Program-made: the position numbers and the translations under genes | NCBI GenBank assembly: GCA_030049565.1 | Contig: JASIKQ010000542.1 | Location: 1-10,396, forward strand | DNA: 10,396 bases | Direction of reading: 5' to 3' | DNA from: Candidatus Sulfotelmatobacter sp. | GTDB taxonomy: Bacteria > Acidobacteriota > Terriglobia > Terriglobales > Acidobacteriaceae | In this document: one piece after another, positions 1 through 8,000 of the stretch | Layout of the letters: the number at the start of each line of letters is the position of its first letter | Position numbering within the stretch: the first letter of the stretch is position 1 | The notes under the pieces: model-generated | Told to the model about the DNA's origin: nothing | Database searches by the model: none | What the model saw: the letters and a program-made list of their open reading frames with translations, nothing else

Positions 1-122
1 GGCTGGCCGTTGCCGATGAGCGTGTCCATTTTGGTTTCGAGGCGCACGAGCTTGTCGAGGACCTCGCGGGCAAATTCGAGATCGAGCGTTCTTAAGGCCA
101 ATTCTCGGTCGGTTACCGCCAT
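1..122 (-). CDS. Small XhlA-like phage protein, N-terminal part (runs off left edge)
   Basis: The minus-strand frame opens with ATG at 120-122 and stays open to the window edge, giving 40 complete codons. The peptide begins MAVTDRELALRT and continues with a charged amphipathic helix containing LDKLVRLETKMDTLIGNGQ. A purine-rich GGGAGAG stretch lies about 8 bases upstream of the ATG and supports this start. The 'RLETKMDTLIGNGQP' pattern resembles the short coiled-coil proteins of the haemolysin XhlA family, which accompany holins and lysins in phage lysis modules and usually end in one membrane helix. That C-terminal part lies outside the window, so the family assignment is tentative. It is the last visible gene in the right-to-left tail block, which suits a lysis-type or tail-accessory gene. 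It is separated from the hub-like gene by about 340 bases of palindromic repeats. Confidence 0.6.
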   Translation of the reverse strand, partial: MAVTDRELALRTLDLEFAREVLDKLVRLETKMDTLIGNGQ

Positions 123-216
123 TGTGTAATCTCTCCCGGAACGTGTTTCGAAACGTATTGCGAGCGGGCTGCGGCCGTCAGGGGCTAAAGCCGGGCATTA
201 TTTTCTGGCGCTCAGC

Positions 217-234
217 GCGGCCCTGAAGGGCCGC
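217..234. repeat. Palindromic element, 7-bp arms, TGAA loop
   Basis: GCGGCCC at 217-223 pairs with GGGCCGC at 228-234 across a TGAA loop. It belongs to the same style of intergenic hairpin as the elements at 276-295, 357-376 and 401-422. Confidence 0.7.
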
Positions 235-241
235 TCTTCCA

Positions 242-403
242 CGTTTGGTTAGGGTTCATTTGTTGGGACCGGTCCGGCACGGCTAAAGCCGTGCCCTGAT
301 ACGAAGCGAGACCCTTTTGCCGCGTTTGGTTAGGGTTCATCTGTTGGGACCGGTCCGGCACGGCTGAAGCCGTGCCCTGATACGAAGCGAGACCCTTTTT
401 CCG
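242..403. repeat. Two tandem 81-base direct repeats
   Basis: Unit 1 (242-322) and unit 2 (323-403) are adjacent and differ at only three positions that I can see: T/C in the CATTTG/CATCTG stretch, A/G in the hairpin loop, and G/T near the end of the unit. Each unit contains the perfect 10-base palindrome GGACCGGTCC (266-275 and 347-356). Directly after it comes a hairpin with arms GGCACGGCT and AGCCGTGCC (276-295 and 357-376). Each hairpin is followed by CCTGATACGAAGCGAGACCC. Such units are scattered between genes in Terriglobia genomes as far as I recall. Here one appears to have been duplicated in tandem recently. Confidence 0.9.
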
Positions 404-422
404 CAGCGCTGAAGCGCTGCGG
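401..422. repeat. Palindromic element, 10-bp arms
   Basis: CCGCAGCGCT (401-410) pairs with AGCGCTGCGG (413-422) around a GA dinucleotide. It abuts the second 81-base unit. A decayed relative with the same CGCAGC...GCTGCG arms lies at 3012-3030. Confidence 0.75.
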
Positions 423-465
423 GCCCGAAATCGTAGCGCTGCGCCAGCCGAAATCGAAAAACTTC

Positions 466-2820
466 TTAGAGCGGATAATCCACGTGCAGCGCGGCGGAAT
501 AGCGGGAGTAGCGCGGGGGCGAGGAACTGTCGTAGAGGCGAAGGAAATAATTCTGGGTTCGCGCCAGCCGCGGCAGGCTGAAGGTTTGGGTGCTGAAGCG
601 GCCCATGAGATTGCGGTTGTTGGCCTCGCCCCATCCGTAGTCGTTTTCCCGGACCTCTATGCCGTAGCCAGTGGGCGGCGCCATGCCGGCGTCGATTTCT
701 ACTGTGGTCGAAGTCACGGAGGTGATTTGCGCTTCCGTCAGATTGGTCTGGTAATAGGAGCCCACCTGCGTAGTTTGCTGAAGCGTGGGCATGTCTTGGA
801 GCTCGATGATGACGGAGCTGCCGGAGTATTCGATTCCAAGAGGACAGGCAAGATCGTTGGCGAAGCCGATGGCATAGAAGCTGCGATCGCCGGCAGGGTC
901 GGCGATTTGAAGATCGACCTGGCGCACGATAGCGGTGAACGCGGCGCCGCGGGAGGGAACGTTGACGGCGATGGCGTCGCCGGGAAAAATGTCTGCGGCT
1001 GCGCCGGGCAGGAAATCGCTCCAGGTTTGGTAGGCGCCGGACCAGGCTGTGGCGGTGGAGTCGTCGAGTATCGCCAAGGCCGCGTTTTCGCAGTCGATAT
1101 CGGTGCGCGCGGCGGGAGTCTTGAGCTCGACGACCTTACCGCGAGTTCCGTCGTCGGCGCCATTTTGCAACGAGGCTACGCTCGGGGCGTTCTGTATCAG
1201 CGCGACGGCGCGGCTGCTGCCGCGATAGCTGGCCACGATTAACTCATTCAGCGCGGGAACGTATTGCGGATAAAAATCAAGCGAATCGCTGGTCATTTCG
1301 CACTGCGCGCCGTCAGAGAGCGAGCCCACAAGCTGGGTTACGTAGGGCGCGTACACTGACGGCGAAGTCTGCACGGCCGTTCTCACCTCTGCCAGCGAAA
1401 TATGCGCGGCGTAGGTGTAGGCGATGCTGCACTGCATGTTCGTCACATTGACCAGCGCGTAGGTGCAGAATCCAGGGGCGCTGGTGATGACGTCGTCGTA
1501 CAAGACGGTCGCCGGCGCTACCTGACTCGCTGGATTGGCGGGGTCGATATCCTGGACTTCGAGCACGAAGCGGACATCGGCGGCAACGGCGGCGCCGCCC
1601 CATCCGCTGCCCGCGGGATGCAGCGAAGAATGGAAGGTTTCCTGGCTACGAAAGACTTCCATCGAATACAAATAGGTGGTGAAGAAATACTGGTGACCGG
1701 GTGTGGTGGAGATGACTGGGCCGGTGGGCGCGCCGTTGACGAGAGCCTGGATGTTGGAGCCTGCGCCCGATGGCGTGATCTGAAATCCGGCCAAACATCC
1801 CGCTGCGGAGATTGCTCCAGAGTATAAACCGCCGAGCACGCCTTGCGACGGTTCAGCAAAAGTCACGTTGCCGTGCTGCAATTCGAGCGCGCCACCGAGC
1901 TCGATCTGCTCGATGAAGCTGACTGTGGTTTGGCCGTCGACGCCCGTGCCGCCGGCAATCTGTAATGTCTGGCTGACGACGGAGACGACCGATGAGGGGT
2001 CGTTGACGAGCCATGTTGTGGGATCCAGGCCTGGACCGAGATAGTCTTCGTCGATGAGAGCGGGCTTGCTTTGGGCGAACGGCTTTTGCGAGAGATAAAA
2101 ATCCAAGCTTTCCCCGTCGCCGACGAAGTAGTCGCGCACGTAGGCTCGCGGCTCGGTCTGGCCGATCGCCATGACCTGGTTCACCAGCAGGTTTGGGCAG
2201 TTCAGAGAAAGGCCCGCGGGGGAAAAGTTGGGATCGGTTTCGTTCAGAGCATATGAGGATGCGCCTACCGGCGCCAGGATTAAGGCGCCATTCATGGCGC
2301 GAAAGCTGGACCGCGCCGCGAGGGCAAGCTCGGCGGCGTGGAAAGAGAAATTCTTCTGGAGATTTACGGCGTACGATGCCAGCGTGTCGACATCCTGTAC
2401 GGCGCTGGTGTCGAAGAATCCGGGCAACAAATCCTGTGCCAGTTGCCGGAGCGCGTCACCCGCGCTCCGGTCGACAAAAGGGGAGCGATTGGGCAGCGCC
2501 TTCTGGTCGAGCAGGATTTCGTCACTCTGCGCGATGACGTTGTAGCGATACACCGGGCCTTGTTCGCCCCAGCCGAGATATTCATACTGTGGCGAGGAGA
2601 TTACGTAACCAGTGAATACATCGCTGCCGTTGGCTTTGCCGAGCATGACACGCGCGCCAGCGACTGGAACGATAAAACCGGTGGTGTTGGCCAAGAGACT
2701 GAATTGCAGCTCGGCCGGCTGATTGAGCTTGCGCTCGAGTTTGGGCAGACGGGTGGTGTCCAGCGAATTGGTGTAATCCTGCGGGCCTTGTCCTTGAAGA
2801 TTGTCGATGGTCAGCTTCAT
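466..2820 (-). CDS. Phage tail hub-like protein with lectin-like insertion and FN3-like C-terminus
   Basis: This 784-residue protein is read as a structural tail or baseplate component. Residues 1 to about 215 (MKLTIDNLQGQ..., then a strand-rich block with FTGYVISSPQYEYLG and a helix SAGDALRQLAQDLLPG) have the pattern of the N-terminal barrel and helical parts of tail hub proteins. At about 230-248 there is a VGDGESLDFYLSQKPF motif of the kind common in tail and fibre proteins. Residues about 253-420 look like a beta-sandwich of the LamG/concanavalin type. The hub pattern resumes at about 510-665 with ENAALAILDD and LPGAAADIFPGDAI. Residues about 688-784 resemble an FN3-type binding domain. 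No catalytic motif or signal peptide is visible. I chose ATG at 2820 because its MKLTIDN start suits the family; a GTG at 2853 would add 11 residues. The best Shine-Dalgarno, GGAAAGG, is 15 bases from the ATG, which is long. The stop is TAA at 466-468. Structure-based roles are inferred. Confidence 0.75.
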   Translation of the reverse strand: MKLTIDNLQGQGPQDYTNSLDTTRLPKLERKLNQPAELQFSLLANTTGFIVPVAGARVMLGKANGSDVFTGYVISSPQYEYLGWGEQGPVYRYNVIAQSDEILLDQKALPNRSPFVDRSAGDALRQLAQDLLPGFFDTSAVQDVDTLASYAVNLQKNFSFHAAELALAARSSFRAMNGALILAPVGASSYALNETDPNFSPAGLSLNCPNLLVNQVMAIGQTEPRAYVRDYFVGDGESLDFYLSQKPFAQSKPALIDEDYLGPGLDPTTWLVNDPSSVVSVVSQTLQIAGGTGVDGQTTVSFIEQIELGGALELQHGNVTFAEPSQGVLGGLYSGAISAAGCLAGFQITPSGAGSNIQALVNGAPTGPVISTTPGHQYFFTTYLYSMEVFRSQETFHSSLHPAGSGWGGAAVAADVRFVLEVQDIDPANPASQVAPATVLYDDVITSAPGFCTYALVNVTNMQCSIAYTYAAHISLAEVRTAVQTSPSVYAPYVTQLVGSLSDGAQCEMTSDSLDFYPQYVPALNELIVASYRGSSRAVALIQNAPSVASLQNGADDGTRGKVVELKTPAARTDIDCENAALAILDDSTATAWSGAYQTWSDFLPGAAADIFPGDAIAVNVPSRGAAFTAIVRQVDLQIADPAGDRSFYAIGFANDLACPLGIEYSGSSVIIELQDMPTLQQTTQVGSYYQTNLTEAQITSVTSTTVEIDAGMAPPTGYGIEVRENDYGWGEANNRNLMGRFSTQTFSLPRLARTQNYFLRLYDSSSPPRYSRYSAALHVDYPL

Positions 2821-3011
2821 CGTGCGTAGAACAGACCTTTCCGCGGGCGACACGACGGCGTGCGCCTGCGATGGTTCGCGGGCGGACCGGGCTTAACCTG
2901 TGGGTGTTTGCGAAAAGACGGTTAGTTCAGATTGGCACAAACCAGCGGCGGTAGGGTGCAGAAACGCGCAGGTTTGCGACAATTTCCCGGTGGGGAAAGC
3001 CGGCGCATTAT

Positions 3012-3030
3012 CGCAGCCTGAAGCGCTGCG
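3012..3030. repeat. Degenerate palindromic element (CGCAGC/GCTGCG)
   Basis: CGCAGC (3012-3017) pairs with GCTGCG (3025-3030) around CTGAAGC. The spacer core and arms match the intact element at 401-422, so this looks like a decayed copy of the same repeat family. Confidence 0.55.
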
Positions 3031-3118
3031 CCACCCAAGGGCAGACACCACCAACTTAAGCAGAGACTGTCTCAGCGCAAGAGTGATTAAATTGCAGCGT
3101 AGTCCAGCACAGCAGTCC

Positions 3119-3123
3119 GGAGG
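3119..3123 (+). promoter_or_regulatory. Shine-Dalgarno site of the CPBP gene
   Basis: GGAGG lies six bases before the ATG at 3130. It is the clearest ribosome binding site on the plus strand in this window, and it fixes the start of the CPBP protease upstream of its first membrane helix. Confidence 0.8.
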
Positions 3124-3129
3124 CGGGGG

Positions 3130-3981
3130 ATGGGGGAAGAGCGTTCTTTCTCTTCTCGCACTTTGAACGTGATCGGCTTTGGTCTGTTGGCATTCGCCAT
3201 CACCATTCTCGCCGGCGGTATCTGGAGTGCCCTGCTCGTCACCAATCTTCGTAGCAGCCCTACATTACCGTGGTCTGTTCCCGCGATGGCGCTTCTGCTG
3301 TGGCTGGCGTGGGGCTACCTCGGCGGGAGCGGGTGGCCGCGCGGCACTTCTGAAGCGCGACGCCGCTACCTGAGAGCCAACAGAAAATCCGGACAGACCT
3401 ACTTGTGGGCATGGGTCGCGGGTGTTCTATCGGTGGTTGCGCTAGCTGGAATCTGGATCGTGCTGTTCCAGTTGGTGAAGATGCCACCCAACATGCTTTC
3501 GGATGTATCGAGCTATCCGCGAATCACAGTAGCACTCATGATCTTGATGGGGTCATTGGTTTCCCCTTTCATGGAAGAGGCTGGCTTTCGCGGATATTTT
3601 CAGGTCGCCCTCGAACGCGAGTTTCGCGCCCCAATAGCGGTCGTGATCTCATCGATTGTGTTCGCGCTTGCCCATGGACCGACACAAGGCTTCCTGTGGC
3701 CCAAGCTCTTCTTCTACTTTCTCGTTGGCATAGCTTTCGGCGCCACAGCCTACCTCACCGATTCGACCCTGCCAGCAATTCCTGTTCACTTCGTGGGTCT
3801 ACTAATCTTTTTCACCCTCATCTGGCCGCGCGATGCTACGCGTCGATTGGTTTTGGAAAGTGGGACTGACAACTGGTTTTGGATACACGTAGCGCAAGCG
3901 ATCGTATTTGCGGCGCTGACAGTTTGGGCCTTTCGGCGGCTCTCCGAGGTGAGCAGCCGTACTTTAGACACGGGCTGCTAG
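3130..3981 (+). CDS. CPBP family intramembrane metalloprotease
   Basis: This is a 283-residue multi-pass membrane protein. CPBP (Abi/CAAX-type) proteases cleave substrates within the membrane and act in prenyl-protein processing, bacteriocin self-immunity and stress signalling. The family signatures are visible: EEAGFR (E149, E150, R154) after a membrane helix, FALAH (F178, H182) at the end of another, and H220 in the third conserved helix. The usual HxxxN third motif reads HFVGL here, so the Asn is replaced. About seven hydrophobic segments can be seen, near residues 12-37, 46-65, 91-116, 131-148, 168-184, 191-232 (probably two) and 249-268. The start is well supported by GGAGG at 3119-3123, six bases before the ATG. 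It is the only plus-strand gene here, lying between two minus-strand tail genes, and its TAG overlaps the tube-like gene's stop. The substrate is unknown; immunity or host-fitness cargo is an inference. Confidence 0.9.
   Translation: MGEERSFSSRTLNVIGFGLLAFAITILAGGIWSALLVTNLRSSPTLPWSVPAMALLLWLAWGYLGGSGWPRGTSEARRRYLRANRKSGQTYLWAWVAGVLSVVALAGIWIVLFQLVKMPPNMLSDVSSYPRITVALMILMGSLVSPFMEEAGFRGYFQVALEREFRAPIAVVISSIVFALAHGPTQGFLWPKLFFYFLVGIAFGATAYLTDSTLPAIPVHFVGLLIFFTLIWPRDATRRLVLESGTDNWFWIHVAQAIVFAALTVWAFRRLSEVSSRTLDTGC
3978..3981. other. CTAG palindrome giving interlocked stop codons on both strands
   Basis: The plus-strand CPBP gene ends in TAG at 3979-3981. The minus-strand tube-like gene ends in TAG read from 3980 to 3978. 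Both stops come from one CTAG palindrome, so the two convergent genes overlap by four bases and leave no room for a terminator between them. Their transcripts must overlap at the 3' ends. Confidence 0.9.
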
Positions 3982-5084
3982 TAGACCGCTGCCATCGAAG
4001 CCGGGAAATAACTGCGATAGCAGAGCACGGTTTGTCCATCGTTGGTGTCGGTGAACGGCAGAGCGATGAACGAAGCGTGCAGGGCGACAGAGGCGAGCGG
4101 GGTGAAAATTTCCGCGAAATCTTCGCGCACAAAATTCCTGGACGAATTTTTGGAGGCGGGCGGCTGAGGATTTGATGGCGCGCCGCCTGCTTGTGTGCCG
4201 CCGCTTTTCGGCGGCTTCCATGAGGCGCCGGATTTGAATGTCACACCGCTAGGCGCTGCGCCCGGATTGGGGCTTAGACGCGGATAGTAGAAGCAGACAC
4301 GGCCGCCGGATTCCGGCTCGGCAATGAAGAGAGCCGACCATTCCTGGAAGAACGATCCGCCTTCGCGGTCGACAAATGCCACAACCACCTGCGCGGACGC
4401 GTTCGTGGCCGGAGCACCGGCTAATAAAGGTTGGGCGAGAATCAGCGACGTGGCGGTGATTTCTGCGACGCGTCCTACATTGAAGGTGACGCGGCGAACA
4501 TAGTTGCGATCGTTGTTTACACTGGCGGGATTGGTCACGTAGGCCGCCGAAATTCCCGAGCCCACATAGCCGATCTGCTGCTGATAATCAAGATCGACGG
4601 CGATGAGATTTCCGGCGGCGAATCCGCCGACCGCTCCTTCACCGACAACAATTTCGGTCGCGGTGGAACCGGAGAGCACAGCCGCACCGGCGATGGGAGT
4701 TCCGCCGGAGGGCTCGGGCGCGGCGCTGGGACTGGTGGCGAGCACGTTCATGTGCTCGGAGCCGCCGGCGAGAGCCATTTGCAATTTGCCCCACTCGCGG
4801 AAATCGAACTCGACGCGGGCTTCGAGCGGGCCGCGAAACTGAGTTGCAGGCAACGACGCAGGGCCCGAACGAACAACATCGGTCGGCGTGTCATATTGGC
4901 GCGAGAAATCGTCGATCCAGCCGAGGTCGAGCCAGGGAGCGGGCGGGGAATCGAGCGGGAACATGCCGGCTGCGGCGGGATCGAAAATTGCCGGCGACTC
5001 GGTGGTGCGATTCACGGGCGCAAAATACGCTCGCATCTGGCGGGTAATCGGAACCATGGCGGGGCGCAGCGGAGCGGTGCTCAT
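3978..5084 (-). CDS. Phage tail tube-like structural protein
   Basis: This 368-residue protein has no signal peptide or membrane segment. Its N-terminal part (residues about 50-115: LDLGWIDDF, then TPTDVVRSG, then VEFDFREWGKLQMALAGG and HMNVL) has the layout of a tail tube or major tail protein: an origin line, a beta-strand repeat unit and a helix. Residues about 125-265 are strand-rich, with a second block VVAFVDREGGSFFQEWSALFIAE. Residues about 285-320 form a Gly/Pro/Ser-rich linker that looks inserted, before a final strand block (VALHASFIALPF). The ATG overlaps the TGA of the tail-fibre gene as ATGA, and GAGGTGA lies about eight bases upstream, so the two are probably translationally coupled and made in a fixed ratio. 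The stop is interlocked with the CPBP gene. The tube role is inferred from sequence pattern and neighbours. Confidence 0.65.
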   Translation of the reverse strand: MSTAPLRPAMVPITRQMRAYFAPVNRTTESPAIFDPAAAGMFPLDSPPAPWLDLGWIDDFSRQYDTPTDVVRSGPASLPATQFRGPLEARVEFDFREWGKLQMALAGGSEHMNVLATSPSAAPEPSGGTPIAGAAVLSGSTATEIVVGEGAVGGFAAGNLIAVDLDYQQQIGYVGSGISAAYVTNPASVNNDRNYVRRVTFNVGRVAEITATSLILAQPLLAGAPATNASAQVVVAFVDREGGSFFQEWSALFIAEPESGGRVCFYYPRLSPNPGAAPSGVTFKSGASWKPPKSGGTQAGGAPSNPQPPASKNSSRNFVREDFAEIFTPLASVALHASFIALPFTDTNDGQTVLCYRSYFPASMAAVY

Positions 5085-8000
5085 AGCAGCGTCACCTCAG
5101 AAAAGAAGAACAGCGTGAGCTGGACGCGGCGCTCGACGCGGCCATCCTGATAAGCCTGCTCGTACATGGCGCGGCGCACGGCGCGGCTCTGGTAAGACGC
5201 GGTGTTGTCTTCGACGCCGCCGGTGGTGGCGACGCCGAAGATTGGCTGGTTCCAGAAAACTGTGGTTCCGAGATCGGCTGGCGGCGATTGGGTGTAGTCC
5301 TGCTCCTGAAGAACGGTGGCAACAGATCCCGAGCCGCCGGCGGTAGCGCTGGCGGTGCAACTCATCCAGATGGGAGTTCTTTGTTGCGGAGGCCCTGCCG
5401 ACTGGCATTGATCGGCGACGATGGAAACGCCGAGGGTTCCCTGACTCGCGACTGCGGAGAAGTTGGTGCCGAGCTCGTCCGCAAAAATAACTGAGTTGTT
5501 GATGGCGATGCCGACCGGCCAAAACCAGAAGGTGGGAATAAACTGCTGGGGCGTGACTGTGTAGGAGCCCGGGGCAGCCTGAGTATCGGTGAAAGAGCAC
5601 ATGCCATCGGCACCGCAGGATCCGGGAATGTTGGTGGCGATGGCATAGGCGGCGGTACCGTTTGGTGCAATCGCCGACAATCCGGTTGTGACCAGGACAT
5701 CGAAGGTGAGCGTACCTACCCCTTGTAATTCGACGGAGGGCCAGGTGAGGGGAATGCTCACGCTGCTGCTCGAGGGCTCGGCAGAGCCGATAAAAAGGAC
5801 CGGGCCGTATCCCTGGGTGGAACTGCGCGGCACGACAAAGTAGGTGCGCTCTGCCGCGGTACCTCCGCCGGTCGAGAAAACTGGAGAATAACCCTGGGTG
5901 GGGAAGGTGCCCAGGATTTTTGTACCCGATCCGCCGCCGAGGACGTATCCAGCCTGAGCGGCGAGGGAGCCGTAGAGGGGATTGATAGATGTGCCAGTCG
6001 ATTCCTGATAGACATTTTCGATGGTGGCGGGCTGGTAGCCGCCGAAGTAGCGCACGCCGAACGTGGGGAAGCCCTGGCAGACGGAATCGGTGAAAACGAA
6101 TCCGTTACCGCCGGCGGTGGCGCAGTTCACGTTGGTCAGTTCGGTGTTGTGGATGTAGGTGATGCCGGCGTTGCCCTGATCGGAGCGCTGATAGAGGAAT
6201 GACCCGATGGGAAAATTTGCCGTGGTGAGAATGGTGCTTGTAGCGCGGTTGCCGGCGCGCTCGATGATGAACTGCTGATCGTTGTCGTTGACGATTCCGT
6301 AGGTGAAAGTGCCAACCGCTCCGACGATATTGAAGTCTTGCAGGGAGACGTGGTCGGAGTTGTCTTCGATTCCCGCGTTTAGCAGGGCGCAGAAGCCAAA
6401 GGTGGCAGCTCCGGCGGAAAAGGTGGTCGAGCCGAACTGCACGGTGAAGGTGGTGCCGTTGGGGACGGATTGGACGAGGGAAGTCCAGTGCTGCTCGGCG
6501 GTTTGCGAGTGATATTCGCAATCTACGGTATCGCCGACGACGAAGGGATGGTTAGTCGCGGTGGTTAGGGTATACGTGCCGGAGCTGGCGCTGACGCTCG
6601 AAACCTGCACGCCATCGACGTTGAGTTGCGGTACGAGGGTGAGGCCGTAGATTTTGTGATCGTTGACTGCGGGAGTCGCCTGCGTGGTTCCGATATAGAA
6701 GCAGCGGCTGCGCGTGTAACAGTTCACCATCGATCCCGCGCCATCGAAAACGGCGCCGCGGCTGCGCAAATAAACGGAAGAATAAACGTTGTAGACGGTA
6801 TTTGAAGCCAGCTTCACATAGGGAGAGCTTTCCTGTTGAACGTCGCTGCTCCAGCCGTCGTTCCACGCTTCCTGAATTCCGCTGCTGGCCGAACCTACGG
6901 TATAGCCCGAGCCGTGAGCGTAGCTGGTGGTCACGGTGATGGTTCCAGTGGTGGCGCCGGGAGCACAGCTTCCGCCTGTAACCGGCGTGGCTTCCGGGAT
7001 TCCCGTGCCCGCGATGTAGACGGCATAGACGTAGTAGTTGGCCGGGGAATTGGTATCGATGCCGAGCGGGCAGGGGCTGAGATGAATGGTGTGACTGCCG
7101 GGAGTGGAGAGACTGTCGGAGGGCGACTGCAGCCAGTTCCAGGTGGAGATCACGTAGCGAATATTGGCGAGATTATTGGTGGAGAACTGCGTGCCCAGGG
7201 GCTGAACGATGTTCTGACTCGAGGAGGGGCTGAGGGAAACTCCGCCGGTGCCGCCGGGAAGGGTGGAGGGCAGGTACTGAGCCGCCGTCGACGAGTACGC
7301 GAGTACCTGCCCATTGGAGGGAGCGGTCGATGCTACGGGAACACTTTGGATCTCGGTGGCGTTGGCGCTGGAGCCGCAGGCGCCCCAGGTGCCGTTGCCG
7401 AGCAGACAATTCAGCGCGGAAGGGGTTCCAGTGCCCAGTTCATTGGTGGGAACCAGGCCGCTTATCAGATTAGCTTTGGTTGCAACCGATAAATCCACAT
7501 ATTGTTTTGGGGCGGCCTGGAGAGGAGCGGTGGGACTGCCGCTGAGGGTCAGCGGGCCGGTCATGGTTCCACCGGCGGTCGGCAGATAGTTGCCTGCTCC
7601 GACCGCAGCTACCGAATTATCGACATACGATTTGTTGGCGACGTCGTTGGTGTTCACCGGCGCAGGTACATTCGGAGGAACGGTAAAGGTTTTGACGCCG
7701 GTGATGGTTTCGGCATTGGCGAGATGAACAACCGAGTTGTCGTTGGCTTTGGTAGCCAGTTGCGTGTTCACATACTGCATCGAAACCGGCTGGGAGGCGG
7801 CGCCGGAGCCGGGCGTGGTTCGCACCTGCGCCAGAGTTGCCGGAGAAGTTGTGGGAACCACCCAATATTCCGTGCGCACTTCGCTGGGCTGAAGTTGGTA
7901 GACCACGGTGTAGTACACGCCGGCGGGGGTAGCACCTGCGTTGGGAGCGAGGGCGACATTTAATGCGCCATTGGTGCCAAGCGTGACCTGTAGATCGCCG

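Larger units (their letters stand above)
123..465. other. Non-coding spacer packed with palindromic repeats
   Basis: No credible gene lies in these 343 bases. The spacer holds a run of GC-rich inverted repeats: a short GGCTaaAGCC at about 184-193, GCGGCCC/GGGCCGC at 217-234, two tandem 81-base units (242-403) each containing a 9-bp-arm hairpin, and CCGCAGCGCT/AGCGCTGCGG at 401-422. All have a small loop centred on TGAA, GA or AA. None is followed by a convincing T-run on the minus strand, so I do not call a Rho-independent terminator for the hub-like gene, although the folded RNA could still affect 3' end formation. Similar hairpins recur elsewhere in this window. Confidence 0.75.
2821..3129. 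other. Divergent intergenic region between hub-like and CPBP genes
   Basis: These 309 bases separate two divergently transcribed genes, so they should hold promoters for both unless the hub-like gene is read through from upstream. I see no strong consensus pair. A TTAAAT (3087-3092) is the best -10-like hexamer for the plus-strand gene but lacks a matching -35. An odd-centred palindrome GAGAC-T-GTCTC lies at 3063-3073, about 60 bases before the CPBP start, and could be an operator. A degenerate intergenic hairpin lies at 3012-3030. A plus-strand open frame at 2900-3166 crosses the region but has no gene-like character. Confidence 0.5.

Noticed and set aside
242..403. Possible CRISPR array
   Set aside because: There are only two units, they are directly adjacent with no unique spacers, and they are too long for CRISPR repeats.
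212..634. Minus-strand open frame of 140 codons with repeated peptide ending DRSQQMNPNQT
   Set aside because: The protein repeat is just the translation of the 81-base intergenic repeat, and its N-terminal part runs across the end of the hub-like gene in another frame. Such frames are common false genes over these repeats.
484..1242. Long plus-strand frame opposite the hub-like gene
   Set aside because: It is a Gly/Ala/Val/Arg-rich antisense shadow of a well-supported coding sequence, with no ribosome binding site or recognisable domain.
2900..3166. Plus-strand open frame of 88 codons before the CPBP gene
   Set aside because: It overlaps the strong CPBP ribosome binding site and start, has no family-like pattern, and runs through a decayed palindromic repeat.
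4197..4215. CCGCCG/CGGCGG hairpin inside the tube-like gene
   Set aside because: It lies in codons for a Gly/Pro/Lys-rich linker and has no T-run after it on either strand, so codon bias explains it.
6836..7492. Long plus-strand frame opposite the tail-fibre-like gene
   Set aside because: It is Gly/Ala-rich antisense reading of a low-complexity region and has no domain pattern.
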